A stretch of DNA of 64,000 bases, from contig NZ_BKZV01000002.1 in the NCBI RefSeq assembly GCF_008974285.1, forward strand, positions 124,001 to 188,000. Direction: 5' to 3'. A model generated the notes under the pieces. It was not told the origin of the DNA. It did no database searches and worked only from the letters and a program-made list of their open reading frames with translations. The DNA comes from Thermogemmatispora aurantia (GTDB lineage: Bacteria > Chloroflexota > Ktedonobacteria > Ktedonobacterales > Ktedonobacteraceae). A program made the translations under genes and the position numbers. This document shows positions 9,184 to 16,583 of the stretch, piece by piece (the first letter of the stretch is position 1; every line of letters begins with the position of its first letter).

Positions 9184-9212
9184 ATTTTAACGCCTTTGGC
9201 AGCCGCCTGCAA
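9184..9212 (-). promoter_or_regulatory. Predicted sigma-70 promoter for zinc-finger/CHAT genes
   Basis: On the minus strand TTGCAG (9212-9207), a 17-bp spacer, then TAAAAT (9189-9184). It would give a leader of about 270 nt before the zinc-finger gene. It lies in the 430-bp gap 8914-9343, where I see no gene. Confidence 0.4.
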
Positions 9213-9343
9213 GAGCCAGGCGGGGAAGCCCCTCACCACCTGAACATCTCTGCGCCTCCCTCCGGCCTTCACAGACTGTGAATGAAGCCCGCCTCTGACC
9301 GGCCAGAGTGGAGCGAGAGGGACCTGAGCGATCAGTGATCACT

Positions 9344-10129
9344 CTAGCTGCCCTTCATGAGTGCCTGCAAACGGCGATTGCGTCGCAGACGATCGAGCAT
9401 ATTGCGCTTCAGGCGATAGACATCGTTCACCGACGGGAAGAGATGCTGAAAGCGCAGGCAGATCTCTGAAGGCTTCAATCCCTGAACATAGGCCAGATAG
9501 ATCAGCATGCGCTCCTCCTCGCTATGCAGCTCTTCCAGGATCGCCTGCCAGAGATCCTGAGCCGAGAGCTGAGCCACCACCTCCTCGGCAGGATCGGCGA
9601 CCGCCGGCTCATGCTCGAGAGCCTCTAGCGTCTGCTCAAGCTGCTGAAGCTGGTGCACACGCCTCTCATCGGTTACCACGCTGTGCACGCACATCTTCAG
9701 ATACTTCAAGAGCGCAGCCAGGGAATCGAACTGCTGGACCCGGCCCGGAGTGAGCGCCTGGGCAAACTTCGCGAAGACCAGGTTCACTACCGACTGGCCC
9801 CCATCATGTTCCAACACCGGGGAGGCCGCCGGATGCTGATGTACCCAACCCAAGACCAGGGGGGCATACTGCTGATAGAGGCAAGCCCAGGCCTCCTCGT
9901 CCCGCAGCATTAAAGCCCGACGGAACAGCTCCAGACAGTAGCGCTCGTCAGCACGATTCTGCTTCAGAAAGCGGCTCGTCTCCTCGGCACAGGCCCGCGC
10001 CAGAGCGGGAACTGACCACTGCGCCAAGGGTAACAGGCGCTCATCCATCTCTGGCCGGGCCGCGGCGCCGCTTGCGACCTCTGGCTGCGGCCCAGTCTCG
10101 CCATGAGAAGATGAGCCGCGAGACTCCAT
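9344..10129 (-). CDS. ECF-like sigma-70 family RNA polymerase sigma factor
   Basis: A 261-residue protein. Region 2 is visible at about residues 68-160: a helix rich in LFRRALMLRDEEAWACLYQQY, then SVVNLVFAKFAQAL (region 2.2) and LLKYLKMCVHSVVTDERR (2.3-2.4). Region 4 (about 190-255) contains EERMLIYLAYVQGLKPSEI and a recognition helix NDVYRLKRNMLDRLRR. The N-terminal 60 residues are an extension not needed for the fold. The ATG at 10129 has AGAGGAGCG upstream. The gene lies upstream of a zinc-finger protein and a TPR-CHAT protein on the same strand, the usual order for a sigma followed by its regulator. Confidence in the fold is high; its target promoters are unknown. Confidence 0.85.
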   Translation of the reverse strand: MESRGSSSHGETGPQPEVASGAAARPEMDERLLPLAQWSVPALARACAEETSRFLKQNRADERYCLELFRRALMLRDEEAWACLYQQYAPLVLGWVHQHPAASPVLEHDGGQSVVNLVFAKFAQALTPGRVQQFDSLAALLKYLKMCVHSVVTDERRVHQLQQLEQTLEALEHEPAVADPAEEVVAQLSAQDLWQAILEELHSEEERMLIYLAYVQGLKPSEICLRFQHLFPSVNDVYRLKRNMLDRLRRNRRLQALMKGS

Positions 10130-10223
10130 AAGCAGACGCTCCTCTCTGGGTACAGGCCATAGTGAGCGCTTGCCAGCCCCAGCCAGCTACTGGACCTGAC
10201 CGGCTGCGTGCAAACGCTCTTGC

Positions 10224-10252
10224 AGTATAGCATCAGCCGCGACGGCTGGCAA
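10224..10252 (-). promoter_or_regulatory. Predicted sigma-70 promoter of the sigma-factor gene
   Basis: Minus strand TTGCCA (10252-10247), 17 bp, TATACT (10229-10224). It gives a leader of about 90 nt to the sigma gene. It lies in the 487-bp divergent gap 10130-10616, where no other feature is evident. Confidence 0.6.
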
Positions 10253-10616
10253 GCCCGAGGTGTCCACTCCTGCCCGCCTGTCTTGGTGCAGGCAGGTACC
10301 TCCCCACACTGCCTACCGGCCCGCTCCACCTGGAGCCGGGCGGTAGTCCGCCCCCCTACTTTCCTTCTGCTTCCCTACACCGATCCAGCATACTTAAGAT
10401 CGACCAGGCCTTTCCCGAAATACCAACCATGCAGATTTTATCACAGCAGGCACCTGGAACAGAAACAGCCCCTGACGTGCTAAGAAAGATATCCCAGAAG
10501 ATACGCTAGGGATGGTACATTTACCCCGTCTATGCTATCATAGATTGACGGTTGCTGCCGACATTCGTCTCAATGGGGAGCGGAGAGCGGACATCATCGG
10601 GCAGAGCGAGGCACCC

Positions 10617-11333
10617 ATGCCACAGCAACGACAAACAGTCACTAATCGGCTTGCCGACGTGATCGAGGTCGTTCAGTTAGGACGCAAGACGGGCCTGCTG
10701 ACGGTCGAGCGTGGGGAAGGTACAGCATTGGAAGAGGGTGCCATCACTTTTGTGAATGGACAGCCTGTGCAGGCACGGCTCGGGCCACATAGCGGCGCAG
10801 AAGCCCTCAGACGCTTGAAGCTCTGGGGTCCTTGCCGCTTTGCATTCGTACCTTTCAGCCCTCCCTCATCCCCACTACCGCCTTTGCTCGATGGGCACGC
10901 TACTCCCGGCTCACTGCCGGCTCTCCCGCAGCGCCAGGGAACCGATCCGCGCTTGCGCCGGACGCCCGCACCCTCTCCTTCGGGCCCACTTGGCTCGCTC
11001 TCCTTTCCAGGGTCGGGCACAGGCCCAGATACAGGCCCGCGGATCACCCCACCGCTGCCTCCGCGCCAGACTGAGCCTAGACCGGACAGGAGGGTGCCCC
11101 TGCCCGGCAGCGGGACTTTCTCCCGCACCCCAAGCCGTGTGCCGCTCTACGACGACGCTTTGCAGCGCCTGGAACAGCTCGGCTTCTCTCGCGCCCATCG
11201 CCGGCTCTATCTGCTGATCGATGGTACCCGCACACCAGCCGAGCTGGCCCGCCTGATGGGCCGCAGTGAGGAAGAAGTCCTGCGCCTGCTCTCCGACCTG
11301 GAGCACGCCGGCTTCGTGGCCCCTTCTTCGTAG
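10617..11333 (+). CDS. DUF4388-domain protein with C-terminal winged-helix-like region
   Basis: A 238-residue protein. The N-terminal about 90 residues match DUF4388 (PATAN-type): IEVVQLGRKTGLLTVERGEG, then ITFVNGQPVQARLGPHSGAEAL. DUF4388 occurs in two-component and gliding or GTPase-signalling proteins. A Pro/Ser-rich linker (about 95-175) follows. The C-terminus is a DNA-binding-like or PATAN-associated helical bundle (YLLIDGTRTPAELARLMGRSEEEVLRLLSDLEHAGFV). I chose the ATG at 10617 because upstream residues do not resemble the domain. It precedes a Cache receptor on the same strand, separated by a probable weak terminator. Confidence 0.72.
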   Translation: MPQQRQTVTNRLADVIEVVQLGRKTGLLTVERGEGTALEEGAITFVNGQPVQARLGPHSGAEALRRLKLWGPCRFAFVPFSPPSSPLPPLLDGHATPGSLPALPQRQGTDPRLRRTPAPSPSGPLGSLSFPGSGTGPDTGPRITPPLPPRQTEPRPDRRVPLPGSGTFSRTPSRVPLYDDALQRLEQLGFSRAHRRLYLLIDGTRTPAELARLMGRSEEEVLRLLSDLEHAGFVAPSS

Positions 11334-11353
11334 TAATTCATTCAAGGATGAAT

Positions 11354-11380
11354 ACCTATTAATAAAAAATAGGTTTTTAT
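11354..11380 (+). terminator. AT-rich rho-independent terminator after the DUF4388 gene
   Basis: ACCTATT (11354-11360) pairs with AATAGGT (11368-11374) across a 7-nt loop, running into TTTTAT. A second small inverted repeat, ATTCAT/ATGAAT, lies at 11336-11353. It is weak in free energy but correctly placed 21 nt after the stop codon. Confidence 0.5.
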
Positions 11381-11639
11381 CAGGCAATAGAGAGGATGTG
11401 GCGCTCGACGAGCGCCAACCCTGGCCGCCCTCCGGCCCAGCCTGGCAGCTACCCAATACCCTGCCAGTAGCCAGGCCCGAGATCTTGTCTAATACTCGCC
11501 CCCGCTAGGACCGGCGGTCGAGTTCGCGGCAGGCCAGGCCACTTCATCCAGTAGGACGGCGCCAGCATCAGTATGTCAGTGCCAGTAGACCGGGGCGCCG
11601 CTGGCCGCCCCCTGGATACCAAAGGACGGGTTTTCTCCC

Positions 11640-13157
11640 ATGCGTGATCAAGCGATATCGTCATATCGCCGGCGGGGCCTCTCCCTGACCGCGCGCGTCT
11701 CTTTACTCCTGGTTTTTGTCGCTATCGTTCCGCTGCTCATCACCATCGTCGTCAGCCAGTTCATCTCTCTCCCAGCGCTGACTACCCAGGCCCGCACCTC
11801 TCTGGACACCGACTCCAGCGAGCGCGTGCAGTTGATCAGTAACTATCTGAATGAACGCCTGCTTGACGCCGAGACCCTCGTCCAGGTCCCCTCAGTGATC
11901 CAGTTCCTACTCGCTCCCCCTGCTGAGCGCGAAGATCCAAACTTTAGCGTTCACTCACTTTATGCTCTACAGGCAGGAATCAACCGCGATAATCGCTATT
12001 CACTCTGGTGCCTCTTCGACGCTCAGGGACACCTGGTACAGTACTGGCCGACTAACGTCCACCCCCAGAACCGGGGCCAGTCTCTCGTACCCCTCCCCTA
12101 TCTGCGGCGTGTCGACGCCAACCAGCTCTTTATCTCCGGCGTCTACTACGACAGCGCCCATAATAAGGCTTCGGTCGATATTTATGCTCCTATCACCTAT
12201 CAGAAACATGTGATCGGCTTCCTGCGTGCCTCGCTGAATATCGATTTCATCTGGGACACGGTCAACAGCGAGACCGGCGCCAATGGGCCGGGCAGCTATG
12301 CCTTCCTGCTTGACGAGCGCGGGGTGCGCATCGCCGATCCCAATCCCGCACGCCGCTTCAAGGCGGTGGCCCCTCTCTCGACTCAGGAAATGCAGGATGT
12401 CAAGACCGAGGGCCTCTATGGCCTGCAGGGCAATCAGGATAGCCTGCCACTGCTGGCCGACAACACGCTAGCTGACTCGCTGCGTAGCAGCCAGACGTCT
12501 TCGTCCTTCCAGGCCACCCCCGCCAGCGAGAATGAGCCGTACGAGATCCTGCGGCACAAGATGACAGTCGTTCCCTGGACTTACTACGTGCTCAGCCCGG
12601 TCAGCACGGTGACGGCGGTGGTGAATAACCAGATGGTGAGCACCATTGTGATCGCAGCGGCCATGCTCTTGCTGGCCTCCTTTGTCGGCCTCTGGCTCGG
12701 TCAGCGCATCACACAGCCAATACTGCGTTCGGTTGACCACCTGCGCCGCAGCAGTGAGTCGCTGCAGACGCTGGCGGCCAAGCAGCAGAGCTCGTCTAGC
12801 GAACAGCAGTGGGTAATCGATTCCGCCCAGGTGGGTCTGCAGTCGGTACAGTATTATACCGATGCCAGTAATGTGGCCGCTCGCCAGCTGACCTCAATGG
12901 TGACGGAACTGCTACAGCGCTGGCCCCAGCTTGACGCTCGCACGGCCCAGCGAGCTTTGCAGGAGATGGCCAATACGGCGCGCTACATCGAACAGGCCAT
13001 CCAGTACCAGGAGACAAGTAATCAGAAACTGGCGACGGCCATCAAGGTGACCACCCAGGTGAGCGAGCAGCTCGCGGCAGGCGCGACTTCGGCGACGAAC
13101 GCCGCCGAACAGCTGGAGCAGGTGGTGCGCCAGCTCCGCCGCGTAGTTGGCCGCTAG
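11640..13157 (+). CDS. Cache-domain membrane receptor lacking a recognisable output domain
   Basis: A 505-residue protein. A transmembrane helix at about 18-44 (RVSLLLVFVAIVPLLITIVV) is followed by a large extracellular region (about 45-330) of the double-Cache sensor type, including YSLWCLFDAQGHLVQYWP and a second lobe. A second membrane helix at about 338-360 (STIVIAAAMLLLASFVGLWLG) leads to a HAMP-like segment and a long coiled coil ending AAGATSATNAAEQLEQVV. No histidine-kinase, cyclase or methyl-accepting tip motif is present. The C-terminus therefore resembles a chemoreceptor stalk without its tip. The start is taken at the ATG at 11640; upstream residues would only lengthen the cytoplasmic tail. 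Confidence 0.75.
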   Translation: MRDQAISSYRRRGLSLTARVSLLLVFVAIVPLLITIVVSQFISLPALTTQARTSLDTDSSERVQLISNYLNERLLDAETLVQVPSVIQFLLAPPAEREDPNFSVHSLYALQAGINRDNRYSLWCLFDAQGHLVQYWPTNVHPQNRGQSLVPLPYLRRVDANQLFISGVYYDSAHNKASVDIYAPITYQKHVIGFLRASLNIDFIWDTVNSETGANGPGSYAFLLDERGVRIADPNPARRFKAVAPLSTQEMQDVKTEGLYGLQGNQDSLPLLADNTLADSLRSSQTSSSFQATPASENEPYEILRHKMTVVPWTYYVLSPVSTVTAVVNNQMVSTIVIAAAMLLLASFVGLWLGQRITQPILRSVDHLRRSSESLQTLAAKQQSSSSEQQWVIDSAQVGLQSVQYYTDASNVAARQLTSMVTELLQRWPQLDARTAQRALQEMANTARYIEQAIQYQETSNQKLATAIKVTTQVSEQLAAGATSATNAAEQLEQVVRQLRRVVGR

Positions 13158-13210
13158 CCTCAGTACTGCTTGCTCCTTTTTCTCGCAGTGGAATAGCTCG
13201 ACGAGAGAGC

Positions 13211-13260
13211 AGCGACAGGACGATGCCCACGAGAACGCGGGATCGTCCTGTCGCTTTGTT
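13211..13260 (+). terminator. Rho-independent terminator after the Cache receptor
   Basis: AGCGACAGGACGAT (13211-13224) is exactly complementary to ATCGTCCTGTCGCT (13242-13255), followed by TTGTT. It lies about 55 bp after the receptor stop and 30 bp before the next gene's Shine-Dalgarno. Confidence 0.7.
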
Positions 13261-13289
13261 AGCGCCAGACAATTAAGGAGGTGGGACCG

Positions 13290-13961
13290 ATGTCCACCCG
13301 GTTCAGAGGAGAGCAGGCCGGCGAGCTGGTGCCGCTTGGTCCTATCGTACGCCTCCAGGTGCAGACGGCCCCGCTGAAGGTCGCCGGGGGCGAGGAAGGG
13401 CTGCGCTACGATCCCTCTCCGCTGCGGTCAGTGGCCCAGCTCTGGCTATCTGCGCACGGCGTTTTCGCTCTGCTGCCTGATGGTAGCCGCCTGCTCGATG
13501 TTCATCATCAGGACTATCCAGGCTCGCGCAACCGTGGCGGTAAGAATGGCGTGTCGCTGGGCTTTACGGCCCATTATCAGGCGATGCGCGCCCGCTTCGG
13601 GGAGCATCTGACGGATGGCTGCGCCGGAGAGAATATTTTGATCGCTACTGAGCAAGCACTACGCCTGGAGCAGATCGAGCACGGACTCCTGATTGTGAGA
13701 GCCTCTAGAGCACAGCCAGTCGTGCTGACCCGACTGCGTGTGGCAACGCCCTGCCTGGAGTTTACGCGCTTTGCTCTGGGTCCAGAGGCCTGGTTTGCCT
13801 CTTCGCCGGAGCTGAAGGCGGCTCTGCAGTTTCTGGACCAGGGTCAGCGCGGCTTCTATGCAACCTGCCTTTCAGAGGAGGCGGTGGCTATCTCCTGCGG
13901 CGACCAGGTCTTTGCTTTGCCTGCCCCGGGAACGGGACGGGCAGAGGCCGCCGCAGGGTGA
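13290..13961 (+). CDS. MOSC-domain protein
   Basis: A 223-residue protein from the ATG at 13290, which has a near-perfect TTAAGGAGGTGGGACCG site. The sequence has the beta-rich MOSC layout: HHQDYPGSRNRGGKNGVSLGFTAHYQAMRARFG, then TDGCAGENILI, and the late conserved Cys in RVATPCLEFTRF. MOSC proteins carry sulfur or molybdenum-cofactor ligands through this Cys and include the YiiM/mARC families. No molybdenum-cofactor gene is adjacent, so the substrate is unknown. It converges with the ABC permease gene, with 18 bp between the stop codons. Confidence 0.78.
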   Translation: MSTRFRGEQAGELVPLGPIVRLQVQTAPLKVAGGEEGLRYDPSPLRSVAQLWLSAHGVFALLPDGSRLLDVHHQDYPGSRNRGGKNGVSLGFTAHYQAMRARFGEHLTDGCAGENILIATEQALRLEQIEHGLLIVRASRAQPVVLTRLRVATPCLEFTRFALGPEAWFASSPELKAALQFLDQGQRGFYATCLSEEAVAISCGDQVFALPAPGTGRAEAAAG

Positions 13962-13979
13962 ATAGAACAGGTCCGCTGC

Positions 13980-14741
13980 TTAGGCGACCGCCCGCTTGAG
14001 AGAGCGCAGACCCCAGAAGAGGGCCAGTAGCGCGAAGACGCCGGCACAAAGGTAGCCCTGCCAGACGGCTACGTCACCTAGCCTACCCAGGAAGAGGGCC
14101 CGCGCCCCATCCACAACATAGGCAAAGGGATTGAAGTGGGCTATCGCCCGCAATGGAGGGGGTGCCAGCGTCAGGGGCAGTAAGACGCCCGAGAGCAGCA
14201 GAAGCGGGACACTGACCATGTTGAGCAGGGACGAGAGGGCCTCAGCACTGCGCAAGAGAAAGGCCAGGGCATAGGAGCAGGCCGCCAGGCCCAGACCTAG
14301 TAGAACAAGCAGCAGGAGCGCCAGTAAGAAGCTACCAGGGGAGACTCGCAGCCCGAGCGGTAGGGCAATGAGACAGATCAGAAGCACCTGGATGAGCAGG
14401 GTCATTATGTCGAGCAGCACGCGGCTGAGCAAGAGAGCCGCCCGCGTCATAGGCGTAACAAGCAGGCGCTCAATGAAGCCGCCCTGCAGTTCGACCACAA
14501 GCCCAAAGCCAACATAGCCTGCCCCAAAGAGGGCCATCATGACCAGGAGTCCCGGAACGTAGAAGGTCATGGCTTCTCCCGCCGCTATGGCCGGGATGCC
14601 GCTGAGGTTCTGCAGCAAGGGCGCAAAGAGGAGGAGATAACACAGTGGCTGAAAGAGGCCAAAGATGACCCAGATAGGATGACGCCAGGTCTGCCGGGCC
14701 TGGCGCAGCCAGAGATACCATACACTAGAGAAGAGAGACAT
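13980..14741 (-). CDS. ABC-2 type transporter permease
   Basis: A 253-residue membrane protein with six predicted helices. It has the ABC-2 layout: an N-terminal cytoplasmic WLRQARQTWRHPIWVI stretch, two helices, an extracytoplasmic loop, and the conserved late SGVLLPL and ALFLGRLGDV regions. It is the membrane partner of the upstream ATPase. I prefer the ATG at 14741, spaced correctly from GGAAAGGAAGG. A GTG at 14750 overlaps the ATPase stop by four bases and is the alternative. Translational coupling is likely either way. Homologues export drugs, lipids or polyketides (DrrB-like). Confidence 0.88.
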   Translation of the reverse strand: MSLFSSVWYLWLRQARQTWRHPIWVIFGLFQPLCYLLLFAPLLQNLSGIPAIAAGEAMTFYVPGLLVMMALFGAGYVGFGLVVELQGGFIERLLVTPMTRAALLLSRVLLDIMTLLIQVLLICLIALPLGLRVSPGSFLLALLLLVLLGLGLAACSYALAFLLRSAEALSSLLNMVSVPLLLLSGVLLPLTLAPPPLRAIAHFNPFAYVVDGARALFLGRLGDVAVWQGYLCAGVFALLALFWGLRSLKRAVA

Positions 14742-14746
14742 GCTGC

Positions 14747-15766
14747 TCACCTTCCTTTCCAGGCGAAGGCAGACCAGGCACCAGGGCTGGCTGCCTCAGC
14801 CTGGGCCTTCTTCAGAGAGCGACCGGTATAGCGGTAGAAGACGTCATCCAACGAGGGCCGTTCCAGAACCAGACTGCTGACGGTCAGACCAGCCTCTTCT
14901 AACAGACGTAGCACAGCAGGAAGGGCGCTTTCCCCATGCTCGACAGAGAGGCGGAGCTGCTCGCTGTCTTCCTGGTGAACGGCCCGGACAAAGGGACAGG
15001 TGCCCAGAAGATCGCTCGCTTGCTGTCTGACGCTGGCCGACGCAGATGGCGCCAGGGTGAGGATGAGGGTCTCACCTGCGCTCTCTTGCTTGAGCCGGGC
15101 AGGACTGCCATCAGCGATGATGCTCCCCTTATCGATGATCGCCACGCGCGTGCAGAGCTGATCAGCCTCGTCAAGATAGTGGGTGGTCAGAACGATGGTG
15201 GCCCCCTGGGCCCGCAGACCGCTCAGACAGTCCCAGAGCTGCCGCCGACTGACTGGATCAAGACCAAGGCTCGGTTCATCGAGCAGGAGCAGAGGAGGAC
15301 GATGCACCAGGCCCAGCGCCAGATCGAGACGCCGACGCTGGCCTCCCGAGAGGGAGCTGACTGGCCTGCCGGCCAGGTCATTCAGCTCCAGCTGCTCTAA
15401 CACTTCGCTCACCCGCCGCCACGCTGCTTGGCCTCGCAGGCCATACAGATGGGCTTGCAAGAGGAGGTCTTGAAAAACTGTTGCCTGGATATCCGTACCT
15501 CCCTGCTGACCGACATAGCCGACAGTGCGGCGAACGCGCTCCGGATGACGCCGCAGATCGGCGCCGGCTATGGCCACGTTTCCCCGGTCCGGCGGGAGTA
15601 AGGTGGCCAGTATCCGCAGCAGGGTGGTCTTACCCGCCCCGTTCGGCCCAAGAAGACCAAAACATTCCCCCTCCGAGACGCTCAGAGAGAGACCCCGCAG
15701 GGCTTCAACGCTGCGACCCCGCCAGCGATAGCTTTTCCAGAGGTTGCTGACACTGATGAGAGACAT
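14747..15766 (-). CDS. ABC transporter ATP-binding protein, DrrA-like
   Basis: A 339-residue ATPase with Walker A GLLGPNGAGKTT, signature LSGGQRRRLDLALGL, Walker B LLLLDEPSLGLDP and the switch His in TTHYLDEADQL. A C-terminal domain of about 100 residues follows, ending LERPSLDDVFYRYTGRSL, which is typical of the daunorubicin-resistance (DrrA) and NodI subgroups of ABC-2 exporters. The ATG at 15766 is preceded by AAAGGAGAAGGC. It forms an operon with the permease. An operator-like palindrome 28 bp upstream matches the one before the neighbouring TetR gene, so expression is probably induced by the exporter's substrate. Confidence 0.93.
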   Translation of the reverse strand: MSLISVSNLWKSYRWRGRSVEALRGLSLSVSEGECFGLLGPNGAGKTTLLRILATLLPPDRGNVAIAGADLRRHPERVRRTVGYVGQQGGTDIQATVFQDLLLQAHLYGLRGQAAWRRVSEVLEQLELNDLAGRPVSSLSGGQRRRLDLALGLVHRPPLLLLDEPSLGLDPVSRRQLWDCLSGLRAQGATIVLTTHYLDEADQLCTRVAIIDKGSIIADGSPARLKQESAGETLILTLAPSASASVRQQASDLLGTCPFVRAVHQEDSEQLRLSVEHGESALPAVLRLLEEAGLTVSSLVLERPSLDDVFYRYTGRSLKKAQAEAASPGAWSAFAWKGR

Positions 15767-15793
15767 CGCTGTGCCTTCTCCTTTCGCTTTTAT

Positions 15794-15814
15794 ATACATA
15801 CCGAATGTATGTAT
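15794..15814. promoter_or_regulatory. Predicted TetR operator upstream of the ABC operon
   Basis: ATACATAC-CGAAT-GTATGTAT, a 21-bp palindrome with 8-bp perfect arms. The arms and spacer length are identical to the site at 16477-16497. It lies between the TetR stop and the ABC ATPase start, over the expected core promoter (TATGTA as -10). Confidence 0.75.
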
Positions 15815-15835
15815 ACGAGCTAAAAAAAAACTGGC

Positions 15836-16447
15836 TCAGGAACGACGCAGGCCGCGAATGAAGATCTCGACGGCCTCGGTAGCGTAGGCACGCAGAGAAA
15901 AGGCGCTGGGATTGAGAAGCCAGAGGCTACTCAGGCCAACAATCAGGCTGTAGGCGGCGGTGGCCGCCTGCTCGGGAACGACCTCGGCGCGAATCTCGCC
16001 GGCCTCACGGGCGCGGCGCAACAGAGCGGCAAAGTGGGCAATGCTGGCCTGAACAGCCTGCACCTTTTCCTCGATGCCGCTCTGCAGCTCGGGTAGCATA
16101 CCTGTGCGCATAGTAGTCAGCTCCAACATAGCTCGAAAGTCGGCATCCTCTTCAGGGTAGCTGAGCCAGGCCAGCAGGATTGCTCGTAGCGCCTCCAGCG
16201 GGGCGCTGTCGCGCCGATAGAGCGGCAGCAGCTTGCGCGCGGCCCGCTCGTACTGCTCGCGCACCAGGGTATTGAACAGATCGGCCTTGCTGCCAAAATG
16301 CCACTGGATGGCTCCACGTGTGGTCCCGGCCCGGCGCGCAACTTCCTCTAGAGTAGTGGCCGCATAGCCGTGTTCCAGAAAACAGCTCAGGGCTGCCCGG
16401 AGCAGCTGCTCACGTGTCTGGGCCGCCGCTTCCCGCGTTCTCCTCAT
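15836..16447 (-). CDS. TetR/AcrR-family transcriptional repressor
   Basis: A 203-residue regulator. The N-terminal helix-turn-helix is typical: LLRAALSCFLEHGYAATTLEEVARRAGTTRGAIQWHFGSKADLFNTLV. The C-terminal helical ligand-binding domain contains a TetR_C-type LLAWLSYPEEDADFRAMLELT stretch, as in AcrR/TtgR/MexZ repressors. It is transcribed in the same direction as the ABC exporter and lies directly upstream of it. Matching palindromes precede both this gene and the exporter, so autoregulation plus repression of the exporter is the simplest model. The inducer is unknown. Confidence 0.92.
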   Translation of the reverse strand: MRRTREAAAQTREQLLRAALSCFLEHGYAATTLEEVARRAGTTRGAIQWHFGSKADLFNTLVREQYERAARKLLPLYRRDSAPLEALRAILLAWLSYPEEDADFRAMLELTTMRTGMLPELQSGIEEKVQAVQASIAHFAALLRRAREAGEIRAEVVPEQAATAAYSLIVGLSSLWLLNPSAFSLRAYATEAVEIFIRGLRRS

Positions 16448-16476
16448 CGCTCGCTCCCTCTCACCTCTCTAAATAC

Positions 16477-16497
16477 ATACATACCACATGTATGTAT
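16477..16497. promoter_or_regulatory. Predicted TetR auto-operator
   Basis: ATACATAC-CACAT-GTATGTAT. It shares both 8-bp arms and the 5-bp spacing with the site at 15794-15814, and is embedded in a longer palindrome (16472-16498). It covers the spacer and -10 of the promoter at 16478-16506. Confidence 0.78.
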
Positions 16498-16506
16498 TCT
16501 TGTCAA
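16478..16506 (-). promoter_or_regulatory. Predicted promoter of the tetR gene
   Basis: Minus strand TTGACA (16506-16501), 17 bp, TATGTA (16483-16478). The -35 box is a perfect match. The operator occupies the spacer and -10, as expected for repression by steric blocking. Confidence 0.65.
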
Positions 16507-16552
16507 GGGGAAAGCTAGAGCTGATCAGCAAGCTGCCAGGTGAGACACCGCC

Positions 16553-16577
16553 GCCGCCGCTCAGCGTGAGCGGCGGC
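16553..16577 (-). terminator. Hairpin after the ALDH gene
   Basis: GCCGCCGCTCA (16553-16563) and TGAGCGGCGGC (16567-16577) form an 11-bp perfect stem with a 3-nt loop, just beyond the ALDH stop codon. No T-run follows on the minus strand, so termination may be partial. Confidence 0.55.
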
Positions 16578-16583
16578 ACCACT

